NCBI RefSeq assembly: GCF_032854445.1
Contig: NC_088301.1
Span: 37,623,187-37,687,186 of the forward strand
Reading direction: 5' to 3'
Length of the DNA: 64,000 bases
From: Liolophura sinensis
Lineage: Eukaryota > Mollusca > Polyplacophora > Chitonida > Chitonidae
Below the pieces are notes generated by a model. The model was not told where the DNA came from, made no database searches, and saw only the letters and a list, made by a program, of their open reading frames with translations. Every line of letters starts with the position of its first letter. Position 1 is the stretch's first letter. A program made the position numbers and the translations under genes. This document shows, piece after piece, positions 38,402 through 51,281 of this stretch.

Positions 38402-41400
38402 ACAAGGAGTGTTCTTTGTGTGTAGAGCGTGTAGTGCACTTCTATATTGTAAAGCGTCTATTACATCAGTATTTCTATCCTGTGAACGAGTGCAGGGAGA
38501 TTTCCGCGTGATATATGGCTATAGTGTTAACTCACAAGGCCCGTGCGGACAGTGCATTTCCGTCCGTATGTAAGCTATCTAAGAGGCATCCCTGTTCTGA
38601 TTGGGAAACAAGTGGAGATGTTTACTCACAATGCTTGACACTCGTCTTTGAAGTTAGCTAGAATCAAAAGGCGATTCCGTGAGACTGAGTTAGATTTTCC
38701 AAGCAGTTTTACGTTGCTTTCTACACTCTATCTTTTCCAGATGTGTACCTTCCCTGGAAAAGAAAGTAAACTCCCTTCAAAATTTCTTTTCTATTCCCCT
38801 GAGGTCAGATTGGAGAACTTGGGTGGCGACAAATTTCCAAAGAAGTATCTTTGTTCCCTGACTAAACTTGTTTGGTCAAGAAACAAATAAAACTGAAGTT
38901 ATTCCTCAAAAGAATACAATCGGTTACGGTCCCTCTTTAGAGTGGTTCCTCCGTTGACAACACCGACATACTCACTTGCCGCTGGACTATATGACCTCAG
39001 TATCGCGCTATAGACATTACGATGCCATGACAACGATATAATAGACGATAACGTTGTTATGGTAACCATCTGAATGGCTTAATAAGGTTGATTGGTGTCG
39101 CTTCAAAATTAAAGTAACAAGGAATTGTGCATAAAAAGCTACTTTATATAAAAGAAGAGGAATTCGGGGAAAATCAAGACTGTATAAATCCCTTGAAAAC
39201 GGGATTTTAATGATTCGTTACTAAAATGATATTGAAAGTGTGTATATCTGCAGATAACAAAAGCTGTGTTAGACTGGATTATCCTCAGTGTCAACATTAG
39301 TTTTGTTTTTGGTGGTTTGTCTGTGTGTCTGGTACCAATATTATGATTTAGTAGATAGATGAGTTGTTTGACTTTCTTTAAAGGTCCAGAAATGACCTCA
39401 GTCAGCGGCTACCAAAGGATTAGCTAGTGCAAATAATGGCTTGCCCTTTAGCTGGGGTCCAATAGCATCTGGACTGTCACTAGCTGATATTGTTTCAGTG
39501 TCCATGGAGAAATATCAAAGCTTCAGAGCGATCATCAGATGACGTTCTGTGTACTCGGTAACACAAACCAGGCCGGATCTACCAACGGTACCGCCCTTGA
39601 TCTTCTCTGTCTATAACACATGCTGTATATTTTTGATTGTATCAGATTGCGTTTGTTTGACGTACCCAAATGTTTGTTATTTGTTTGTTTGTTTGTATAT
39701 TTGTCCTCCCTCGGCTTATGCAGACCGGTTTTCTCCCGCGCGGAGTGTGTATAGTCAGTCGTACAAATAGTTATCCCACCGTATTTATACCACTCTCAAC
39801 TGACGATGACGAGTGGGAGAATTCTTCAGGGGTGGTATTCTGTGATTTCACAAAAGTATCAGAATTCTGTTTTCTATCACCTTCTTTACTTTGGCCCTGA
39901 ACTGGGTCCTATGGTTTATTTTTCTCCGGGGCTAGTATGCCAGTATTTTCGCCTATACCCCAAATCGAGATGGGACTATTTGGGGAAACGCCATTGTTCT
40001 TCCCTCCACGCCCTTTATCTGTAATTGTTAACACACTGCACGCCTTCAAATAATCCATTGACCGATTGATTGGCTATACTGTGAGATCTTATTCTGATAA
40101 AAATATTTAAAAAAATGACAATCATTGACTTTAACACATGATATATGACAAAGAACACAGAGCAGTTGAGAGAAGTTCACCTGCAGCTTCTTTGTGGTAG
40201 CATTTCTATAGGCAAGGTCTGCCACTTGATGAGTGTGAAAATGTGATAATATGACATTTTAAACTCTTTTTTTATACATGCGGTGTAACCATGCAGTTTT
40301 GTTTGAATCTTAGGGTAGGCTATTTGTTTTTCTTAAAAATTAATGGAATATAAATTACTTAGTCCAAAAAGATGTTAATAAAACGTTAATGAAACAAGGT
40401 GCCAATGAGTTTTTTTCAAGTTTCCATAATGTGTCATTAAGTTTGACAGTGCATGATTAATGAAAATGAAGCTCAGTTATACCAGCGTATCAGCGCTCAT
40501 ATAACAGTTTATAATGGTATTATCTCGAGAAGCAATAAATTGGCTCTACCACCAGCAGCGCACTTTATTTAAGAAAACAACGACAAATAACCAAACACAT
40601 TCATCCAGACTGTGGGAACTTTAAACCCTGCTAAGACAATAACTGAAGACTTGGAAACCGTGGTATAGGAAAATAAACCCTTGTATCAGCCACAGCTGTG
40701 AAGACCTCGTACTTTTCCGGGAGGGTTATCTCCGGTTAGTATGAGCGTATCAGCAGCCGCTCTAGAATACATACAGATAAATATCTCTTCAAAGCAAACC
40801 CCAGTATCTGTCAACATCACAAAAATGACCATTTTGCTTCAGCTAGGAACAAATAAACTCCCTGGAAAGCATTCTAAGTACCACAGCAGGCCGGCAACAC
40901 TGACTGCGTTGGAGCTGACAGGATTTGTATATTATTCCAGGCCCCCGATTTGAAATGTTATATTTTAATGGATTTGTCGGACGAAATGGTAGGGCTGGAA
41001 AATGGAGATCCTCAAGACAAATAATTCTTAGAAACAAACCGATGGCGGAAGAATATAGGTCCTGCACAATGTAGCTGTTTGACAACGAAATCAACGCGCA
41101 GATAATGCACGATAGAGTGCTAAATCCGTTACAGGAGAGAAAAACAAGGAGAGATCCCCAATTGGGTTGGTTTTGCCCAAACACCCTCGGTTTATTGACC
41201 ACTTCCGGTTGTTGGTTTAGCTGTTCTTTTATTGACGTCTTCAGATAAAGACATGCGAAAGAACACAACTTAACACTCCCTCAAGCTTATGGCAGTTTGC
41301 TAAATGTTTATTTAATTACAGCAAACAGATAGATTGAGTAGGGGGTATCTAGTTACGAATAGAGTCAACTTCTGGTCTTTGCGGCACTATAGAAGGAAGT

Positions 41401-44400
41401 GTCACAGGCGGTAGTGTAATGGCTGCATAAACACCCTGAATATACATACGGAGAATAATGTACACAGATAACAAAGTCTGCCATATATGGCGGAATACTG
41501 TTTAACAAAAGCGTTTGTTTTTATTAAAAGAGCAATGTAACACACAGGTTATATAAGTGGGATGAACATATCTTCAAAAAGAAACACTTGAATAATAATA
41601 ATTTTTGCATGAGTACTTATTATTAATGCCATTACAGAATGATTATTTACATTAAAATGTTTTCATGAGTGTAATTATTGTATTAAATTTTCCATGCAAA
41701 AATTGTTAAAAGGAATCAGTACTTCGTATGCACATGTGTAGAAATTTCCTTAACTTGCAAGCCTACATCAGGAATACCATATTAATTGTTTGTTCATGAT
41801 TGATAACACACGGTTGTTTGAATATCAGAGCATATAGCTTATGCAACATTCCTGTACTATTAACGTCTCAAGTTTTGCAAGATAGAAACAGCATTCGGCT
41901 CATTTAAATTCTATGCTTTCATAGAGCAACAACATTCACCATTCTGTCGCTGGCTTGAATAAAAATTCTTCTCATACGAAAGTATTTAACGTTATTTGTT
42001 TGTGTCGCCATACAGAGATGTCACTCGATTTTCCGTTTGTAGATTAGTCCATGATTATCTTTTCGCATTTATAAAATTAAGGAAATGCCAGAGAGCTGTG
42101 AATTCCAAGAGAAGTGATGCAGTTTAAAATTAATGATGTTCACAGCGTGTAAGTTTCATCAACGGATAGATGCTTAAATGCAACGTGTATAGCCTTGTGC
42201 TGCGTATCATACTATTCAAGTCGACCAAGTTGTACAGACCAAACACTAATACATGAGGAGAGTTCAAGTAACCTCTTTCAGTGCCCTGAGAAAGTTCTGT
42301 GTATTGCGGAAGAGGTTTTACTGGTCCTCTCAGCACAGAATTTGTCACTGCGAATGCTTGATGGATTGCCGAGGACAAGTTAACCAAAACAACACAACCA
42401 TATTTATACAATCTCCAGCAGCACCGATTCTTGGCCATAGAGAGTGTTGATAGACTCGACTAGTGTATCACATACACCACATCGCCTGAGCGCGGCAAAG
42501 GGTTCAAAATCGCGAAGAGATACGTAAACTCACGACCCACGGAGGTCAGACCCTTCTCATATACAACCTAGACAAACTTCGACAGAAGAGATAACATAAA
42601 ACAATATGTCACTGAGTATATCAACCGTGGCCATCTTTAAGGGTCCGCCAAAAAAAATGATGGGTTTCCCTCCTACGCGACGTCGGCTCGAATAATCCGC
42701 CAGATCAAAGCGCCTCAGTTCGGGTGCAGTGTTAAACATCAAAAACATATCGTGTTCCCTCCCATTTTATTACCAATTCTGAAGAACAGTTTGGAAATTT
42801 ATTATAAACTCATCGCAGGGTAGAGGTATTTTAGAAACTATAAATAAATGTTCTTAAAATGTTAACAGATAATTTGCGTCATTCTGTTTTCACATGTTTA
42901 TGTGTTGATCGTTTGAGATGTTAAAACGTAAGGATTTCATTCGCGCATGGTTTGGTTGGTAAAATGTTGTTTGTTTTTTAAATATCTTATTTTGAAAACT
43001 TCTTGATTTTGTTATAACGGCTTTCAGGAAGATAATCAGAAAGATTTCCCAAAATCAAACTGACATAGGCTTTATCCATAATTTAAATTTCTACAACAGA
43101 CAACCAGAAATGAAAACAAAACATGATTCATTCGTTTTATGAATAAAAACAATTTTTCATTCAAATTAGAATAAGTAAAACAGCCATTGTTTGACATTTT
43201 AACTTCGAAAATTATTATGAGGAATTTTTAACATTAACTATGTTTAACTAGAGTTTAACCAACCCTTGTCTCTACGTTCAAACTGAATTTGAAATTGACG
43301 GCGACACTTTAGTCATGCTCCTTACATTCTTTACTGAGGTTCTCATCTCTGCGTTACTGTTTATTTTATAAGCCGTCAGATTCAATGTATTTGTATCATT
43401 ACACGTATAGCTAACAAAATTATAATACCTCCTTTCATGACTGAGTCACCTATAGCACCTTAGTAATTTGCTCCTGTGTGAAAATGATGAAATAATTGAT
43501 GGTTAGAGTCGAATGTATATTTCATGACGATATGTTCAGTTATGGTTCAAATACTATAAAAAAAATATAACGAACATCTCTTATAATACAATAAGATCGA
43601 TTATTTAAGAGTATTTCGCTTATACTTTTTTTTTTTATTTTGATGTCCACAGTGTCGAAAACCACTGTCTCCTGTTTTGAACATGTTCTCTCCACAATAT
43701 TCATTCATTCCTTCGGTGAGAAGAATATACATCTATACAACAGGACCCCAGTTCCCCTTTCCCTGCCTGGTCTGACGACGGTAAAGATCGAGCATAATGA
43801 GGGAGTACACTTTCATCAGTCTTTGGTGGGTGGAATTCTGAAAGCGGTAATTCGGCAAAATGAATGCAATATGTAAGTGGCCAAACTTATACACGTAGTC
43901 GGAATATTGGGTTAAGTTATAGGGTGTAACATTATTATTATTATTATTGACTTATAGTGACAAAATTATCAAATATTCTAATGCGTTCAAGACAAACATT
44001 ATATCTGTGACTCGATGTATGATATTCATTTGGCTCGGTCTTATGTACAGAAATATCAAAATAAACAGCCAAGCGGGTATATATCCCGTCGATGTTTATT
44101 TTGTCATCTGATGTATATACGAACACGTTCTTGTATAGAGATACAGGCCTTTGTGTTAGTACACAGATGTTCCGTGTTGAAATGATCATCGTGACATTTC
44201 CAGTGTGGGGCGATAAAGTGATGCAGGTATAGGCAAAAGGCGACGACAGTGTGTCACTTTTTATGCTTCTGATTTTGTGAGGATTTTTTTTTTTTGCTCG
44301 AGTTTAACACCTGGTGAAGTGTGGCCTAAATCACTTACGAAAACTTTAGACAAGCGCATCTAGGGATTCGCTCGAGGGTGGTACGTTCAAAACGTCCACT

Positions 44401-44800
44401 TAGTCCATATAATTGTTGGCAATGTTCAATAGTAATGAGAGAGCTGTATCTCTACACTTGGATACACACCCTAGCCCCCGGCCACAGGACAGGTCAACTT
44501 TCTCTTCTGCCATTGAGAAGGTATTATTCTTATTTGAAAAATGTATATATGTCCTATTTAACGATAGAGCTGTAAGGCTGAGAAAATATTGACATACTAT
44601 TTCTGTGTGGCCCGGCCCCAACATGATAAAAGATGAGGAATAGCTTGTGGCAAAAAGAGCTACGGGCAAACACGGCGACGTATGACGGCGTATAATGAGA
44701 CACTTAGAAAGCAGTTTTATTCCATTTTGCAAGAATTATAAAACCTTAGCTCCAAAAAAGCTTTGTTATCAATAGGATACATACACCTGCGCAAACAGTT
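38400..44800. other. Intergenic DNA, no gene supported
   Basis: The longest open frame (40843-41268, minus, 141 codons) has no recognisable domain and no splice or promoter context, so I do not call it. An ATT triplet run lies at 43931-43949. Confidence 0.45.
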
Positions 44801-44819
44801 GTCAGCAGGAATAGAGAGT

Positions 44820-45420
44820 GTTTTGGAAAGGCTAAGGGCCCAGGTCTCCTAGCATGGTTTATAGAGTCTCATTCCCTCGGCCTGTTAATCGGCTTCTCTT
44901 AATTGAGAGAGTGAACCCCAGTTAATAGGTAAGGTCACTTACAATCTGGTAAAGACGTCCAAAGGTGGACAAATTGCCAAAATGTTTGCCCATGTAGTTC
45001 GATTTATTTCTTTTCTATTCTAACAGTGGTTCAATAGAGGCTTTGTGGTGCAGGAAGGTCTACGGCTGTACACATCTATACACCAAACGACATCTCGCTC
45101 CGTGCCTAGTCCTGAATGAAACTCAAGTATCTCTATCCACGTTTTTTTACCATTTCGCTGTCAACTCGTGAAAAGCAATTGTCGTGGGGATTTCTAAAGG
45201 CGTGTGAGCCGCACTCCCGTGCTCCTTGCCCACCAGAAGTGCCCTTCACTGCACCTCCACCTTTACCCCGCTCTCCGGCGGTTTTTTAGAGCTGGCTAAT
45301 AAGACGCTAATTAGCTACACCTTTCCCGGCCATCTCAGGTGGTATAGAGACTATATCTGGGAGCATATGGCTACCTCTCTTCCACCATTAAGTAATAAGG
45401 GCTTGTGAGAAGATTAAGAC
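44820..45420. promoter_or_regulatory. Candidate regulatory island
   Basis: A GC-richer, non-repetitive block with clustered homeodomain-type sites (GCTAATAAG and CTAATTAG near 45295-45315) and an E-box/T-box-like CAGGTG near 45338. There is no coding signature. Regulatory role is inference. Confidence 0.22.
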
Positions 45421-48400
45421 GAATTATAGACGCCGGTTTGCTGTTCAAGTCCACCAGTGGGAACATTAAGGCGATCTAAACTTCAACAAAGGTAAATTAG
45501 AATTGTCAAGTTTTTGTCATGTTTTGCTTTTTTCAGTTCACCTACTGGAGTTCAGGTTGTCATAATCAAATCGATGTTTTGAGAAAAGACGGCATTTATA
45601 CACACTTCAAAGCTGATATTTTTGAAAAAGAAATGGGAATCCATATAGTTATATAAAAATAAATTGACTATCAGCCAATGAAATTCTACAAGTAACCGGT
45701 TATATTTTGCTTAATTTTTTTGTTTTATGTTTGAAGCGGATTAAGCATATTAACTTTATTTTCAAACGCATATATCATCCATTTATCACATATTTAAGCA
45801 TCAAACGGTGTATAGTTTCCCTGTATTAACTAACATTATATGTTAGGCCTGATGAATCTTTTGCTTTTATTTTTTTTGTTTCAGTTTGACCAATGCTGGA
45901 GAAATAAATTAAATCTAACGCACTCGAATGTAACAACCCCTATATGCCTTCCCAGCGATGTCAAGAGTTGATAAAAATCTACTGCAGTTTTATACCATGA
46001 AATTCGTACATTACTTATGCGATCATGAGTTGCGAGCCGTAACCATTTCACCAACCTGAGAACATTAATAAGATAAATACGTTGTCTTTGCAATATATTG
46101 TGATATATACATCACCAGGCTACACGCATGGAGCGATCCCACTGAAACTGTAAGACGCTTCATTGACTGCTGTGTTGAGAGTGCAGAGTTCTCATAGAAG
46201 TTTATACACCAGCGACAGCTGCTGCATTATTATAGGACTAGCATTGCACCAGGAGTACAAATAGCGATCCAACAGATACATAGAGTATACAAATAACAAC
46301 CAACACAATCTTTATCGATGATCGACCATCAGTCCAGCGTTATATATATGCCACTTTCCAACAATAAGTATATATACAAATGATACATGTTTGGGGAAAA
46401 TACTGCACTGCAATAAACTGTATAAAAAGTATAAGAATGTGTGTTCATCTAAAGCATTACCTGCCAATCCATGACACGTTGAGGGGAAAATAAAGTTTTT
46501 GATTTATTCAAACAGTTCAGCCTTGCAGTAAGCATTAAAGTTGTTAGATGCCAAGGATTAATCTTGATGATTGAAGAGAAATATTAATATTTAAATGTGT
46601 TTTCTGCCTTTCCATTCAAGGGAAATCCAACGTAAAATTCCAGGCGCAGCTTTGGCCACAGGTATATCTCTCACTTCCAAATAGCCACATATCAAGAGAA
46701 GGTATAGCCACATATCAAGAGAAGGTATACACTGTATACACATATGAATCTGTTCCTAAACTCAATAGGTTGCGAGCCAGGTAGCTAAGAGGCTTGTCGC
46801 TAACACACATGTACGTTTAATACCGACAGAGAATGTCTAGATTCCTCACTCCCACTGCGTTTACATGCGAGCATTGCTAACAATGAGCGATCGACGACGC
46901 TCGTGTGGCCGTTTGTGCCGAATAACGTCTTCAACCAATGTGCTAGGTGCAAATCTGTTCGCCACACGTGGGAAAGTTTGTTAGTAGCTTGCAAATGGTC
47001 AATGGTTTATGAAAGGCACTCCGGTTTGCTCCACTCATAAATCTAAATGTTGTCGTATGTTATAAGTGACAAATTACGGCGTGAAGCAAAAATCAAATAA
47101 ATAGCAAAAATCAATACGATCTCATGACATGCACGGAGTACAACCAAATATCAGAAGTCAAATACTAACATTTTTAATAATTAATCGTGGATTGAGATAA
47201 ACAGAGGGCGGCATTGTTTCATCACGCGCGAGTCTGGACTGCTTTCAGTAGCTGAAAATCTGTGGGATGCTTCCTGTTAACCATTACCTTGCATGTCTTA
47301 TACAATTACGTGATGATTTCATCTGGTGCTAGAGGATTTCCTTAAATCTGACAACTTTATTTTTGTTCATGTTTGTATACCTTTGCGATGTTGTATTTAT
47401 CAACGAATCTTTTTTATTTATAATTACACCAAGATTGAGGTGTGGCAATGCGTGCAATGTATGGTGTCAAGCAAAGGCATCTTTGCTTTCGAGGACAGCT
47501 ATACAGGTTTTGAGTAGATACGGACAACTCAGAGGCGATGTACCATGCGAGAACGCTTCATTCTCTTTTCGCAGTTGTTATGAGATATTTCCAGTGAAGC
47601 GGTTAATGGGAAGGAAACGTCTGTTTTTCTGCACATTCCTCATACATTAATACCCGTCAAGTTTTGTTTTATCTTCATCCATTCTGATGAAAACACGCTA
47701 CACACACATGGCTAACCGCTTTGCCATGCACTCTCTCCAAGAACTGGTACATATACACTCTGCAATTTATATCGTTTCACTCAAGGTTATACGTTGAGTT
47801 CATGCATATACGTTAAAGTAATTAAATCAGCGTAGTTCTCTCCCTTAATGTCTACAAGCCGTATACATATATACGTAAATGTCAGTCCAAGTTAACCTGA
47901 CAATTAACCACGGCTATTTAAAAAACAAAACCCGAAGATGTTCACAGTATAAAGGTATTGTTATGTCTGGATAGCAGCAAACAGACATTGATCTCTTACT
48001 TAAACGCTTTACGTCTTTGTCCCACAGTGCAGGCAAGGAGAAGATGACATTATACTGATTATGCATTGTGTCACTGCAAAATGTGATCACAGAATGTGAC
48101 CGTTTATATATATATATGCCAATCATTATCTCTTTTTTATGTTTAGGCTTAGAAATTCTTTGTTATGTTGAAAAATATAAACACATGAATTGCTATTCCT
48201 TATGCTGCGTCTTTTGTTACTTCATCTTCAAAGTTTACATACCTTAAATATATTAGAGGTATAAAGGACTAAAGCTAGTTAATATGTTGTTATCAGAAAG
48301 TAAATTTTAATGTTTTTACCAAAACGGAAAAGCACAGTGGCCGTGTTTACACTAGTGACAAAGTACAGTGTGAACAAGTTAGTCTCTTCAGAATTGAGAC

Positions 48401-49525
48401 GTGCCCAGGCTTTTTGGTACGTTTTACGACACAATTTATGAGAGTACTCACTAAACTATGCCGTGAAGTGTGCTTTTAAGCCAGAATTCGCGCGTTTCCA
48501 CGTGAAGTGTCGGGAAATGGCCGCGGTTTGTGTACATACTATAAGATATATTGCCCCATTGATTAGGCCGATATACAAATATATTCAAACTTTTCAAAGG
48601 CCGTAAGAAATGGTTATTAATAAAGGTCCCATAGAAGAAGATTTACTGCGCTGTACATAGAAGGAAGGCCTCTATTAAAGCCCCATCTTTGTTTGACCCA
48701 GGGACAGCTATTTATATATTTGTTTTGTCGGTCGCTTGGACTGATAAGAACTGTAAATTTTCTTACCGACGGAGAAAAACCAGCGCATTATATTATTTTA
48801 AGGTGATCGTAAATCTCCAAACACCTTGTAGCGTGGGCAAATTAATTGCATTTTCTTCCAGGGAATATAAATCTAGAGACCGATGTCCCAATAAAATCAT
48901 GAGTCTTCTGCACAGCTGATGGCCTGTTAGAGAAGTTTGATGTCCTCTGTGCGGAGATCGCTTTATCGATCGTAAATCTAATCGCGTGTGATTTGCATGT
49001 ACAGAATCGTTGTTCTGGTAACTAACTCGCTGTTTAGTTGCTATAGTGTAGCGAGATTGATTAGTGCTACACATTGTCGACAGTACTGCATCAGGACTTA
49101 CGGTTTCCTTCATAACAATAAGCTTTTCGAACTGAGACAATTTATCAATGAAGATTTATTTACTTACCTAGGTGAATGTTTCTTTTCCCCATCTTCAAGA
49201 CACAGCGATTCTTTGATTTATTTGCGTATTGATGGGCGTATTTGTGATTGATTGATTGATTCATTCATTTCGAAACCGGGTTAATTGACAGGGGATTGGA
49301 GTGATTGATTTACAGGTTGTTTGACTGAATGACTCACTTGGCTTATGAATTGTTTAATTAACCGCTGACTGATTAATTATATATTTCAGAGATTCAGCTA
49401 TAAATATACAGTCAGTCAAATTAATTATTTTTTTTTGATTTTTGCGACATTATTCTATAAACACCATGGAGTTTTTTTCCGTTCGTAACTCTTCGTTGTT
49501 AGTCTTCAAATGCATCCACTGATAT
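45421..49525. other. AT-rich intergenic DNA
   Basis: No gene is supported. It holds the 23-bp tandem duplication at 46681-46726 and a short (GATT)n patch at about 49243-49265. Confidence 0.5.
46681..46726. repeat. Exact 23-bp tandem duplication
   Basis: ATAGCCACATATCAAGAGAA plus GGT occurs twice without a mismatch (46681-46703 and 46704-46726). The identity points to a recent local duplication. Confidence 0.9.
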
Positions 49526-49530
49526 AATTA

Positions 49531-49753
49531 TATTTATTTATTTAATTTGTGTTTTACGCCGTACTCAAGAGTATTTCCACTTATACGACGCCTGTCAGCG
49601 ACAAACCCACGACCATCCGCATGTTGTGCCAGATCTTCCCATATATGGCCAAAGAGGAAGCCAGCATGAGCTGGATTTGAACTCACAGCGACCGTTCGGT
49701 GAGAGGCTCCTGGGTTATTCCGCCGCTCTGGCGTGCTAGCCACCTCGGTCGCC
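49531..49753 (-). mobile_element. SINE family 1, near full length
   Basis: On the minus strand it reads tRNA-like head (GCTAGCACGCC region, box-B-like GAGTTCAAATCC), body, AAGTGGAAATACTCTTGAGT and an AAATA-type tail. It has all blocks of the family, so it is a useful reference copy. Confidence 0.8.
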
Positions 49754-50062
49754 TTCCGATATGACATGGATGAGTTTTTAATTCAGTTGCCTGGCTTATT
49801 CCTTACAACTGTACATGTTTGAGAGTTATAGTCCTAGCGTTGACCCTGTACAAATTTGCAATCTTTTGTAAATAAGCACAGATATACGGGTACCCGAGTT
49901 CTTTTTAATACATAGTATTGGAATAATGTGATGTTGTGCGACTCAGTCAAACACTGCTAATCCCCCTTTCATTGGCTCCCGTTTGCAGAACGTGTCGTTG
50001 TCTCGAGCACGCGGATTGGCTGTCTGTTCAGGCGCGAGGATTTTCTCTGCAGGTCATTGTAA

Positions 50063-50262
50063 NNNNNNNNNNNNNNNNNNNNNNNNNNNNNNNNNNNNNN
50101 NNNNNNNNNNNNNNNNNNNNNNNNNNNNNNNNNNNNNNNNNNNNNNNNNNNNNNNNNNNNNNNNNNNNNNNNNNNNNNNNNNNNNNNNNNNNNNNNNNNN
50201 NNNNNNNNNNNNNNNNNNNNNNNNNNNNNNNNNNNNNNNNNNNNNNNNNNNNNNNNNNNNNN
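50063..50262. other. Scaffold gap (200 N) beside a SINE
   Basis: Exactly 200 N, a fixed-size pad. It ends inside a SINE, so the contig break was probably caused by this repeat. Confidence 0.98.
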
Positions 50263-50387
50263 CGTACTCAAGAATATTTAACCTATACGACGGCGACCAG
50301 CATTATGGTGGCAGGAAACCGGCACAGCCCGGGGAAAACCCACAACCATCCGCAAGTTGCTGGAAGACCTTCCCACGTACGATAAGT
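50263..50387 (-). mobile_element. SINE family 1, cut by the gap
   Basis: Starts in the conserved CGTACTCAAGAATATTTAAC block directly at the gap edge and runs through GACGGCGACCAGCATTATGG and AACCATCCGCAAGTTGCTGG to CCCACGTACGATAAGT. The tail is hidden in the N stretch and the tRNA-like head is absent. Confidence 0.8.
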
Positions 50388-50520
50388 AAACAGATAACGC
50401 ATGAATGTCTGACAACTTTAGCCTTCAAATTAGCATGAATTTCAGCAGAACATACAGTTATTTTATTCACAGCACATTACATGAAATGCAGATTCTTTAA
50501 CAAAAATTATTTCATCAATG

Positions 50521-50755
50521 TTTTATGCTCAAGAATATTTAACTTATGCGAAGGCAGATAGTGGTATTATGGTGCAAGAAAACCGGACAGATCCGGGGGG
50601 AAGCACATGACCATCTGCAGGTTGCTGTCATACCTTCTCGCGCAGGGCATGAGAGAAAGAAATCATGGGCTGGACTTGAACTCACAACGACCGCATTGGG
50701 GAGAGGCTCTTGGGGGCATCGCGCTGCCAGACTAACACCTCGGCCACTGTGGACC
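50521..50755 (-). mobile_element. SINE family 1, near full length
   Basis: A complete but diverged copy. From the 3' end it shows CTCAAGAATATTTAACTTAT, CATCTGCAGGTTGCTG, a box B (complement of GGACTTGAACTCAC) and the head complement (CTCGGCCACTGTGG). It lies about 450 bp upstream of the ankyrin-gene promoter. Confidence 0.8.
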
Positions 50756-51194
50756 TTAAATAAAGGGGGTGTTAAAATGATTGAAATACTGATTTTTTCA
50801 TTGATTAAACTGTTTACAGCGCCGTCGAAGTTTCGAAGAGGTTTAACTCCATGTAAGTATAGTATTACATGAACAAGAACTCAGCCATATTTTAATAACT
50901 GTATTCATTACCGCTGAGCATTTTATGTTCCACTCAAGTCATGTGTGACCCGAAGAAAATACAGCCTAGGTGTCAAGCAAGTGTCACGTGGACATTGAAG
51001 TCGAATACCATTCAGTGGGTAGGCCGTGATCCACCGGCATAAAATAATAATCAACATGGAACACATAATCCGTTTCAACTCACTAGTTAGGCACAATGGT
51101 CTAAACAGGTGTGCCATTTGTGTTCAGCCAAGCCAAATAAAATCATGAACTCCATAATCGAGTATTATCGAGTAGGTGTGCTTAGTTACAAAAC

Positions 51195-51240
51195 AACAGT
51201 ATATAGAAGGAACTAACGCAGAGCCTTCAGTTAGGTTCTT
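51195..51240 (+). promoter_or_regulatory. TATA/initiator core promoter of ankyrin gene
   Basis: TATATAGA at 51200-51207 is followed 29 bp later by an initiator (CTTCAGTT, with the likely +1 A at 51229). This spacing is ideal for a Pol II core promoter. The 5' leader would be about 53 nt, leading to ATG 51282, which has G at -3. Confidence 0.75.
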
Positions 51241-51281
51241 GACTACATTTTGGTGAAGTCTCAAGCCAACACACACTAGTT

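Noticed and set aside
40843-41268. 141-codon minus-strand open frame as a gene.
   Set aside because: No domain, no promoter or splice context. Its length alone is not decisive in 64 kb read in six frames.
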